NCBI RefSeq assembly: GCF_963678635.1
Contig: NC_087063.1
Coordinates: 26,161,649-26,221,648, forward strand
Source: Symsagittifera roscoffensis
Taxonomy: Eukaryota > Xenacoelomorpha > Acoela > Convolutidae
Length of the DNA: 60,000 nucleotides
Direction: 5' to 3'
In this document: in pieces, positions 28,001 through 40,000 of the stretch
How the letters are laid out: each line of letters begins with the position of its first letter
Numbering within the stretch: position 1 is the stretch's first letter
Notes under the pieces: generated by a model
The model's input: only the letters and a program-made list of their open reading frames with translations
What the model was told of the DNA's origin: nothing
The model's database searches: none
Made by a program: the position numbers and the translations under genes

Positions 28001-31000
28001 GGGTTCCACTTCCACACGCCATCAACTTCATCTCAACATCTTCATTACTAGGTACATAAGTGAGGGAGGGTCTTTTCTGTTAAAAGGCCCAAATAATCAA
28101 ACTTCTTAATTAGGCTTGTTTGTAAAGAAAACGATAAAATTACTTTTTGCGTTCGATTATAATTTCAACCAATCAGATTCGAGCATCATCATCATCAAAC
28201 TCTTATAACAGATGAGACCCGGGAGTGGAACCAGATCTAAAATAGTATTTATCATTGGTTATTATTATGATATTTTATCTCTATAAAGTATTAAATACTA
28301 ACCAATCATACTCCATCAAACTAACAACCCACTTATTTCAGAACAGTTTGAATTAAACTTAGAATACAGTTGTTCTCATTCTGGAACTAACTCGCGTAAA
28401 CCGGTGTACACTAGATCTATTGAGACTAGGAGATATAAGAGTAAGATTAATATTGGTATTAGACTGTGATACCGGCTAGAACCTCTGTGGTTTTGATAGT
28501 GAAAACGATGTTGGTTTCCAAAGAGGTTAATTTAATATTGAAACCATCTTTTATGTAGCCTGAGATTTAATGGCTAACTGTATGCTGTTGCTACAGTTGA
28601 GAGAACTGAATCTCTTCGTAATCGAACAAAGGTCACACATGGTTGACCTTGAAATAATTAATAACAATATATAGCTGTAGACAACAATATGAACATGACA
28701 CCAAGGCTATAGTACTGTTACTGCAAATGCAGGTGCTGTTGCTGTACCACATTCCCCGGTCGACAAATAAATTTTATACTACATTATAAAATTTTTAATA
28801 ATACATATGAGTTTTGATACTCAGCTTAATAAGTTTTTGCGTGTGCAAATGTCTCTAGTGAGGAATTTCTTCATTTTCCTTCTTTTTCTTCATGTTCCTC
28901 ATCAAAGTGGAGTGGAACCCGCCACTCTGCGTTCCAGGACCGATTTCTATCCAACGCCTCACTGCCAAATTTCCTTCTAAATAGATGCTTCTCCAGGAGG
29001 CCAAATTTTGTTTCGATCGAGTTTTTCATATCGGGTTTAAAAGTTGCCAATTTAATGCGATATGCCTATAAAGCAGCCTTATATATATCCATCAGATCGT
29101 TTTGTGAAGAGATAAATTTTACTGAATGCTTGATCGTGTCGCCATATCTACTAGAACCTCTCTTCGATCGCCCACTCCTACGTACATAGGTTTCGCCCTC
29201 TTCCGACTCGTCAGAAAATCCTGGCGGATTATTAGAATCGTCAGCTTCTCTCGTATCATCTTTTGGTTTCAGTATGTCTTCTGCTGCCCGCTGTACTCCT
29301 CTTTCTAACACTTGATCAGCCATTCTATTCCAATCCTCTGGGGTTAGATCTTTGCTATTGAATGTGTTCAGGATCGTTTCCGGCGATGTGTGACGTGCGA
29401 TCTGTTTTGATTTTGCGGCTGAAATATTTCGCGGCGTGGAAGTCGACGGTGGAACCATCGCTGCACTTGACGAGCACGTTGGTGCTTGTTCATTTAGTTG
29501 ATTTTCTTCTGCTGCATCAGCATTTCTGTTTCGAGGGATGTTCTGAATTGGTTGCTTCTTTTCTTTCATTTATGTCCCCCACTGTGTCTTAGTTGGCTTA
29601 GAGAAGGGTCCCGCATTGTTAGGTTTAGCCCTTTCAACCGCAAGATTCAGACCACTACCCTGCACTGTGTCCTTAGAGGTGACCACTGTCGGACTATCTT
29701 GAAATTGAATTTTAGCTTCCTCCGGATCCAATTTTTTCTGCGGTGGCAGAACTTCTTCCTCCGACCAACTATCTTCGACTTCTTCTTGTTCTTCGGGTTT
29801 ACGTTGCGCTTTCTTTTTCTGCTTCTTTTTAGGCTCTTCCCCTGTCGGGGACCGAAGATATGCTTTTTGATCCTGAACATTAACTCTGGCTTTGGCAATG
29901 TCGCTTTTACGATAGATTGCCCCAGCAGCTGTCAACAGTAGACTGAGTCTCTGATGTAACTTTCCCCTTTAAAGGCTTTGTTAGAGCCTTTCTGCTGCGT
30001 CTCCCTTCGTTCTTTCGTAGCAGTATGGGGGACCATTGATCCTGACTGACACTGTTTTCTGGTTTGTCCTCAATGAATCCGCGCTCCCACGAATATAGCA
30101 TTTCTTTGCGTAATTCAGGATTTATGGTGCTTGTCTCGTCCACAATGCGCCTAAGATCAATGGCCGATGTGTCCCGTCTGGTCTGGTTCCACCTGGCATT
30201 CGCCTCTAGTAGTTCTTTCAGTGCCCGTGCTGTAGCTCGATCCGTTGGTGAGTCCGCTTGTTGTTTGAAGAGAGGACTTACATCACTACTATTTTGGCCT
30301 TTACGGACAATTTTCAGCCCGTCTCTTGACTGATCGATTCGCCTTTTGAGTTGCGAAGCAGTAAGAGCCGATCGTTCCAGATGTTCCTTATCTAAACGAT
30401 CAGAATTTTATAAGAACTTATCACGCAAAATTTTAAATTCAGTTTTTGGTAGTCGACCAAAATGAGCTTCGAACGGCGAACGTTGAGTTGTTTTTTGCTT
30501 ACTCCATCGAAGATCTCGAGTGATAGTGCTAAGACAGAGTTTTATCGATATCACATTTTCATCCAGTAACATTACCCCCAATCTTCTTTTGACGGTTTGA
30601 ATCGTACGTTCAACGAATCCGCACACGCGATGATCCCCAACGGGACAGAATTTTTGCTCTATGTTGTTTTCAGAACCATATTTTCTCATTGTTTTACCCG
30701 TAAATCCAAATAATTGATCGGTTCTGATTGATTCGGGTATTCCGTGGGTGTCAATGTAGGAACGAAGAAACTTCGTTGACGATTTTCCCCCGGTGATTTA
30801 GTTATTTTACCGACGGAAACTTCGAATACCTATCTATTGCTACCAGCAAATATATCTTTTTCCCTTTATGATCTTCTAAAGTGCCTGCATAGTCCAGTTG
30901 AACTTCCTGAAGAGGTTTACTAGCATTTTTTGGTATGATGTATTTAGCGTTCTTACCGTAGCGAGTGCATCTTCTACATTCCTCCGCCATATTGACGATG

Positions 31001-34000
31001 TCATTATGCATGTGCGGCCACCACAGGTATCTCGAAGCATCTAGCATGGCTTCCTGGCCTGGGTGACCGCGATGAACTCTCTTCAAGACTGCTTGTCGCA
31101 ACTGCCCTGGGACTGCCAGCCTGTTGTCTACTAGTATACAGTCATCCACCACGGACAGCTGATGCCAGAGGGGATTTGTATATGGCCCAATAGTTCAAAG
31201 CTATGCGGATCGTTTCTTTCTATCACTCGAAGCTTATCCATCCAGGGATCTTCTGAAATTAACTCCGCCAGAAGACTTCTATCGAGCACCTTGGTGAGGT
31301 TATTCAGACTTCCCCCTTATGCAACTCCGTTTGGCGAAACTCGTCCTTCCTAGAGTTATGAGTTGTTTTCTTCTTCCCGATCACACTAACTTCCGGACTG
31401 TCCGACGGACTTTCTGCAGTAAGATCCACTTCTACTATCGGCGGCTTGTAATCTTTAGCATTTATGTCAATTTCTCGGTCTTGTTGAGCTCTGTTCTCCA
31501 ATTCTGTTTGCGCTTCTAGCTCGAGCATACTTCTCGGGTTATCCGTTCGTTCTGCCCCCATGAGGTCCCAGAATGAAACTAACTTTGCTGCTATTGGGCA
31601 GGCAGATGAAGTTCCTGATTGTCTGTTAGGTTTAATCTACCTATCGACTGCTCGCCACTCAATCTGTGGTACTTCTGACTCCGAAATGTCCGAGTCCTGT
31701 CTACTGCACGCTCCTCTCTTTACCATTCTGGTTCTTGAGAATGTTGTTTCTGTCACCTGCTCTGTCAGTTCTTCCCTCTCTTTGTTTGGTCTATTCATAA
31801 TCTTCACCACCTTCTTCGATTTTCCTGACCCCGACTGATTTTTTCCATCTTCACAGTTTCCCCCGATTTTCTTGTTAAATTAGTGCAATTATTAATATCT
31901 GAATTTTTACCGACTGTTTGTTACGAGAAATCTTGTTTAGTGTGTTCTGCTCGTTAATTCTTTTTGAAAACGTGAGCTTTGACCGTTTTCGTTCCAGTCG
32001 AGCCTTGTCCAGTTTTGAACAAACTGGTTGCCATAGCAACCATGTGATGAGTTGTCTTTACAGTGGCTAATATTGTTTCTTATTCCAGAATGTTCTAGAA
32101 TATTTACATTAAACTTCGGATCTGAACCAATAAGCCTACTGTTCAAACATTCGAGCGCTTTATGAAAGTTCTCAATCGAAGCTACCACAAATCTTTCATC
32201 TAATTCAGATTCGGGTCATGGTTTCCCATTGGGTTCTCTCGAAAGATAATCAACGATACCCATATCCTTTCCAGGGATATGAATAACCTTAAATTGATAA
32301 GGCAGTAATCGATCCACCCACCTAGTGAGTCGAGATTGGTACGTTTTGTTCGATCTATGTTCCCCCAACGCGGATGTTAATGCTTTATGATCTGTTGCTA
32401 TAACAAATTCTTTTCCCAACAGGTAATGTTTAAATCTATCTACGGCCCAAACTACTGCCAGCAGCTCAAGTTCATTAGAGTTTTTTTTTCTTGGGTATTT
32501 AGATACCGCGAAGCAAATGCTATTGGTACCCACTCATTTTGTTCTGTCAGTTGTTCAAGGATTGCCCCTAGACCACTATGGCTTGCGTCAAATTTTACCC
32601 GAGTTTCTCTAGATGGATTATAATAATTAATCATACCAATATTTGCTACTGCCTTTTTACTCGCTTCAAATACTACGGAATGTTGGCTATCCCGCTCAAA
32701 TTTTTTCACTGGCAGACGAATATTTTTCATCATCTTTTTTCGTTTTCCTCATTCAGCAAAGATCGGAGTTTATCTGCTAAGCTAGCCGCGTTCGGAATAA
32801 ACTTAGATAAATGATTACTACTGCCCATGAAGGATCTAAGTTGTTTCAACGACTTGGGGGGTTGAAGATTTGCCATTGCTTCTGTTTTTGTGATTTTTGG
32901 TAAAATACCTTCTGACGACAAATTATGGCAAAATACCTCCTAGCCAATTAACCGATGATTGAAAAAATTCACATTTTGAAAATTTCAACGCAAGATTTTC
33001 TTCATCCAATTATAGTAAGACAGTCCGAACCAATTTCTCGTGTTCCTTTTCTTCCCCCTTCGAGACAATTAAAATATCATCTAAGAAGCAAAAGGTGTTT
33101 TGCGCATGGTTCAATGTTCTGTCCATCGCCTTTTGGAATTCAGCGGGCATGTCCGCCAGCCCGTAAAAACCTGTCAGAAACCTATAAGTTCATGTTGCCT
33201 GACCCCCAACAATGTTAAAGTTGCATTGTTTCGCTGTGTCCGCAGTTAATCTTATTTGACTATAAGCGTACTTTAGATCCAACACTGTGAAGTACAGTGT
33301 GCCTGCTGCTCTCGCAGTTATTATTTGGCTAATCCCATCCATCAGTTCATCAACGTTTAGCATCTGATATTTGTTTTTATACAGTTGTCTACTGATGGGT
33401 TTTGCGTCCAAGGCCAATTTCATTGAATCGTCTTTCTTAACCGTGATAACAATTGGAGCAATGAACAATCGATTGTACATCTATCCAATTTTTTGATGTC
33501 CTTCCGATAAAAACTTCAAATTCTGCTTGTACTTTATCCTGGATATGTATAGGTATTCGCCTACCTTCTTCTTGTATCGGACATAATGGATTGTTAAATT
33601 TTGTGCTCACAGTATGATTTTTCGACTCCCCTTTGTTTCCAAATTTTTGTTTCCAACCTTCTGTCTGCTCGCATAGTAGCACGTCAAACCTGGATCTTCT
33701 TGTTGGGGCTGGTTTCTGAGTAGTATGAATCCCCAATTTTCCCTGAAGGTCTAATCCCACAATACATCGCATGCGTTTTTCTGTGACTAACAACTGTGCT
33801 CCGTGCACTTCCCATCCAGCAGAACGTAGATTTGCTTTTAACGCTCCTAGGATCAGAATCGGACGTTTATTGTTGTGTACAAACTGTGCAGACAGGTTAA
33901 GCTTCTCCGCAGGAATAAATTTTGAACTCGTAGATCCGTCCTGAATTTGTTTTACTGATGTCCAATTCAAAAATGATACTGGGCTACCCGTGTCTATGGT

Positions 34001-37000
34001 CATATTCACAATATGATTATCAACTCTCACCAAAGCCTTCAACGCTTCTACATGATGAGATTGTGGATTCGACTTTCACTGATTCCGCCATTGGCTCTTG
34101 TTGACCACAGTTTCCTTCTGCTTGGGCATTAGTTACTACTCGTTTATCGATGTATTGCTCGACTGCTACAATTGACGTTCTTTCATTTTCGATCGACATT
34201 ATTTCGAATTCTTCAAAGGAATCAAAATTTTGTATCAGATTGCACTCTTCTTCCGAACTCGAATTTTCGTTTTTGATTTCGTTAACTTGTTGTGATCTGC
34301 ACATTTTCGTGATTTGATTGGGTTTATTACAATTCTTACACGATTTACCCATTGCCGGACAGATTTTCAAATGTCCTTCTCCAAATATTCTTCCACATCT
34401 CGTGCATTGTTTCTGATCTCCCTTAGATCTTGTGCCATTCCGATTTTCGTAATTTTTCCTTTTGTTCTGATCTCGACCCTGACGTCTAGGGTTACACCCC
34501 TTGTTTCCAATTTCCATGATTGGTTCTTGTTTTATTTTAGTTTGCGTGTTGAACAATCCCGAATTAGTGGTACTTGTTGAAGACCTTTGAAATACTTGCG
34601 CAATTTGCTTACTTTGTTCGAATTTTATTGCTCGCTTTACTTCTTCTGGTGTGAATGCTTCAAACGTTAGAGTGTCTTGAAGTACAACATTCCGCATCCT
34701 GGATATAAACAGATCTCTAACTAGCTCTTCTTCCAGTCCCCCCCCCAGCTCCGCTTTGGCTGCTTGTGCAGTCAATGCCGCATGAAAGGATTCAAGTGTT
34801 TCATTCCATTCATGTGATCGTGTAAATAATTTGTATCGTTCATAAGTGATACATTTTGTCTTTTCGAAAGTGATTTTTGCCAATCTCACTATCTCCCGAA
34901 ACCTGAGTTTGGATACCTCCGTGGGCGGATTCTTTTGTATAAATTTTTTTGCCTTCTGAGCCTAAAGCTAGAAATAGTCGGGATGTCAAACGCTTTCCAA
35001 CTTCGTGGTAGAATACGTTGTGTCCCACTTTAGTTCCTCGTGTATTACGTTCTTCATTCTCTTATAGAACTTTATCTCGTGCTAATCTGTTACGAGCTTC
35101 TCTCTCTGCTACTGCCTGCGCATCCTCGTTTTCTCTTGGTGGTTCAGGATTGGGTAGAGGTTCTTCCAGTTCTGCTCTTGGTTCTTCTAATAGTACTTCT
35201 GGATCTACATTCTCCTTGACCGTAACAGCTATTAAGAATTGATCAGACCAGGTTTCAAAATTCCATGGTGGGTCCGAGTTTGCTGAAATCCAGAATACCG
35301 GGATTCTCATACCTGTCCTGTTGTATTGAGACAAAAACCCGGATCCTGCTGGCTGCGCCATGTGATACCGGCTAGAACCTCTGTGGTTTTGATAGTGAAA
35401 ACGATGTTGGTTTCCAAAGAGTTTAATTTAATATTGAAACCATCTTTTATGTAGCCTGAGATTTAATGGCTAACTGTATGCTGTTGCTACAGTTGAGAGA
35501 ACTGAATCTCTTCGTAATCGAACAAAGGTCACACACGGTTGACCTTGAAATAATTAATAACAATAATATAGTTATAGATAACAACATGAGTATGACACCA
35601 AGGCTATAGTACTGTTACTGCAAATGCAGGTGCAGTTGCTATACCTGCATTCGCAAGATTTTAAGATTGGTATTAGACTAAGAAGTTACACGAATCTATC
35701 CGGCCGAAAATAAGATAGCGTGACGAGCAGACGGTGTACCTTATCTGACATTACTCTATGAGTATACCCAAAAGGATATAACTCAGGAAGGATAGATAAA
35801 GAAGGGATGATCCAATCCCAGGGACGGCTCTAGTATTTTTTCGGGGAGTTGATTTTCAAAAAAAATTAGAAATTTGTCGATCTTATTTTTAGGTCAACCA
35901 CATGGATTTGCCGAGATCTACCGTTCGAGGTCCCCCCCACCTGCAAATTTTTCAAGTAAAATTTTTGTTCACATTGTCGAATTATTATATAAATTGACAT
36001 GCGGACCAATTAGGTCATGACAAACATATTTGGTCTTCTTCATAAATATCCTTGTAAAACTACTCCTTACCCCATAAAAAAAGATGCTCATGTGAGGTGG
36101 ATTGAAAAGGAAAAGGATCCCATACGGAAAAAAATGGGTTAATTTGCAGAACACTACTACTATGCAGTAGCGGATTTAGGGGGCGGTGACCCCGTGCCGA
36201 CCCAAAGGGTCCCTCCACCTTGGTACCATTTAGAGATATCCATTTTTGGCTGATGGAAATTAAATTTTTCGAATGGCGCCAATATTTACTTATTTAAAGG
36301 GGAAGCGCGCGCCAAAAAAAACGCGATTTTTCATGCAACCTTTTCCAAAAATGCATAAAAATATGCCTTTCGGATAGCTCAGAAAATCAATTTGGTCGAA
36401 CTAAAAACAGATCGACAAATTTTCAAAACTTTTTAACCTCTCCTCCACCCCGAAAAAATCCCTTTAAAATAAACAGTTCCCTTGCGAATAAGACACCAAG
36501 GGCTCTGAAATTATGATTTCGTCATTCAGAAAGAGATCTTTCGGTACTTAGTAAGACATTCGCCGTCACCATTTTAAGGTAGAAAATTAAAAAAGAACCG
36601 CCAAAATTGAGTTTTAATGACAAAGAAGTCACCCCAATTATGGTTGTTAAACCTTAAAATAAATTCAAGCGAGGATACTTCTTAATACAAACAAGATAAT
36701 AATTAAAATTATTGAACTGAACAGTTCCGCGAGATTTTTGAAACGAATAATTTATTCACAAATTAGTTTTCAAAATTATAACATGCTAAATGTATGTAGG
36801 ACCTGTCTATCATCGTGGGACCACTCTATCATAGTAGTACCCAGAAAACTAATGCGAATTTTCAAAAATTACTTTCAAGATCCAACAAAATCGTGATAGA
36901 TCACAGCATATGATAAATAACCATATGATAAGTTCTAAATTAACAAAAACATTCTCCGCCGACCCGGACTCGAACCAGGGACCTAAGGATCACAGCAAAC

Positions 37001-40000
37001 TCTACAGTCCTCCGCTCTACCAACTGAGCTATCGGCGGATATTCTCAGCAAATATTGCAGTGATATAGAGCGAATGCTAAAAGAGCCCAATTTCTCTGTT
37101 TCCAATTCCATCCAACCAATTAACTTACGCGTGTTCATGTGTTTCAAAAACAGTCACAATTGTCCATGCAATGTATCCCGAAAGACACGAATTTCAACTT
37201 TCAACACTTATCTCGTGGCTCTATATATTATACGGAGGCCGAGCAATAAGCAGAATGGTCTAAGTGCAGAATGGGTCCAAGAGCAGAAAAACAGAAAAAA
37301 TATTAACTTTTACTGATTAATACCGGTAAATTAATTTAAAAAAAACAAGGGCTCTTTTTCCTTTTCTCCCCACCTGAAAATTTTTTAGAGTAATTTTTTG
37401 CTCACATTGTCGGATTGTTGTTGAATTCGGCATACGGACTAATTGGGCCATGAAAATCATATGTGGTCTTCATAAGCAAAAGGAAAAAGAGCCAAAACAA
37501 GAATAAGAATCGCCAATAATAGCAAGAAAAGGAATAAATTATTCATGAATTAAATAATTTCATCATTTTTTTTTTCATTGATTTTTAAGACTTCTTGATT
37601 AAATTACTCAAATAATGCTTTAAATATTCGTTTCTTTGGTAATATTGACTATTATTATTTTTAATTTACCGATCAGCTTATATTTTGTTTTCTGCTCTTG
37701 GACCATTCCATTCTGCTTATTGATTGGCCACCATTTTATTCCGTCCTTTCACCACCACTACCACCAAGCCCAGTAGAATTCAAGAAACTAGTGTGATAAA
37801 GGGGTCCCAAGAAACTAATTGGAATTCTAGCATAAATAGACTGCCCTAAAGTTGTTCAATTTAGTTAGTGCTTTGATGATGACAATTAAAGCATCGAATA
37901 AGTTTGCGCGAAAAAGGCAGGTTAATTACGTTTAAGAAAAAGTTTTAAAACGACCGACCGACGCATTTTGAGTTATTGGATCTTGTTAACTATTTCTCCC
38001 CCTTTGGCCTTGTTAACTATTCCCCCCTATGCATGTATTATTTTTGACAACCATTTCTGTATAAAATATGCATTTCAAAAATGCCAAAAATTAAGTACCG
38101 AATTCTGTAGCCTTGAAACCGTAAAAACGAGTAAAGTAAACGGCCCAAACTCAAAATTTTGGCTTCCCCAGCTTTCAAATGTTCGATTTTTCTAGTTGTT
38201 TTACACAAAATTATGGCTAAACGCGTAAAGTTACGACGCCAGTCTGTTTACAATTGTTCGGTTCTTTTTACTTATTCCACCCAAAATTCAATATTTCAAC
38301 CGGAAGCGGAGCAATAAGGAGAATGGCCCAAGTGCAGAATGGGCCCAAGAGCAGAAAAACAGAAAAATATTGACTAATACTGTTTTATACGGGCTAATTG
38401 GTAAAACGAATATTAGAATCGTCAAAAAATACCAAGAAAACGAATAAATTGTTCATGAATTGACTAATTTCATTAAGTTTTTTTGATTAAATTTTTTGAA
38501 AAATTCTTGATTAAATTGCTCAAAATATGCATGCAATTTTCGCTGCTTTGCTATTATTTACGATTCTGATAAATAATTTACCGATTAGCTCACAGAAATT
38601 GATATTTTTCTATTTTTCTGCTCTTAGACCATTCTGCTTATTGACTGGCCACCATTTCAACCTCGAACTGAAATTATTTTGCTTCATCTGATTGGCTAGA
38701 ATAAGCCAATCAAATTTCAGTACTATCTCAAAATATTTTGTTCACAATTTTAAGTCAATTTGTAAATAGGCCGAATTGGCCTATATTAAAGAATATTTGG
38801 TAAACTACTCAAAATTACTTCAAATTCGCTTCAGAGTTTTATCCAGATTACAAGAAAAACACAAAAAAAGCTCCAGTGAAAAAATTGACCACCTTCGTAT
38901 CTCCTCGAAGTTCGGCCATTTTAGAAGTCGGCTTAAGAATAAAAAGATCGCATTTGTATAAGGCAAACCAACCAATGTTATCAGTATATTGTTCTCAACC
39001 TTTTTATACATTCAATATTATAAAATCGCAGATTTTCAAAAACTTTCGAAAATTTTGTCGATCTTTTTTAAGTCGACAAAATTGATTTACTGAGCACTTC
39101 CAGAGCAGTATAAAAACCCTATTTTGACCAAAAACTTTGCGCCGCAGTAAAATTTTTGAAAAAAAAAAACAGGACGAAAAAGGGGTCTTAGGAAATTTAT
39201 TTTGGCTTATTTTCAGCCATTCAGAATTGAGTATTCAAAAATCTCAGGAAAATGGCAAAAAATCTCAAAGTAAGCAATAAAATCCAGGCCATTGAAGTTA
39301 AAACTGAGCGATTAAACAATAAGCAGATGAATGAAAATAAAGCCGGATCGAAGGCGGATTGGAACAAAGTTAACTTTTCAAAGATATGATTTACGAAAAA
39401 TGGAAAAACAAAAAACTAAATTTATTATATCTGCACCTTTTATATTTGCATCTATTATGTTTTATTATCATTCTCTGTTATTATTGACTTCGATATAAGA
39501 ATTAATATATAGCGTAGCGATATTGATTGGTTGAAACTTTTCCAGCATTCGGTCTCTCCAGCATGAGAACTCTCCCCCTTTCACCCCCCCCCCCCCCATA
39601 AATGGATATGGATAAATTTGGCAATTTAAATTTCGAGTTGAAATTGAAAGCACGAAAGCGGGTGAAACAAACAATTAAAAAACCACTCGCGTGCACTCGC
39701 GAAAAAAATATATGACATATTTATCATGCAGCCGCTAATTATCATGCAGCCGCTGATCGATCAGCCGCTAATTCCACGCGAGTGGTATTTTATTGTTTGT
39801 TTCACTCACTGTCGCGCTTTCAATTTCAACTTAATTGCAAAATATATCCATTTGTAAAACCAAAAAAAAAAAAAAAGGCGTTTTAGGCTTTTTTTTTGGA
39901 AAATTTGACCAAAAACTTGCGTTTTTCGGCGCGCGCGCTCCTCCTCAAAATTAGTATATATTGACGCCAAAGGCGCCTTGATAAAAAACTTTAGGGTAAG

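Larger units (their letters stand above)
28465..35649 (-). mobile_element. Ty3/gypsy-type LTR retrotransposon A, decayed, inside XRN1 intron 4
   Basis: Two direct LTRs of 287 and 289 bp bound a 6.6 kb interior with gag, protease, reverse transcriptase, RNase H and integrase remains in that order, the Ty3/gypsy order. It lies on the minus strand, the sense orientation of XRN1. A TGG primer-binding-site start abuts the upstream LTR, and a purine run (GGGGAA) abuts the downstream LTR. Several frameshifts and stops split pol, so it is non-autonomous now. No clean 5-bp target duplication was found. Confidence 0.93.

Noticed and set aside
29498-29941. 147-codon plus-strand frame with hydrophobic Phe/Leu runs resembling membrane segments
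   Set aside because: The hydrophobicity is the complement of Lys/Glu-rich pol tail codons on the minus strand.
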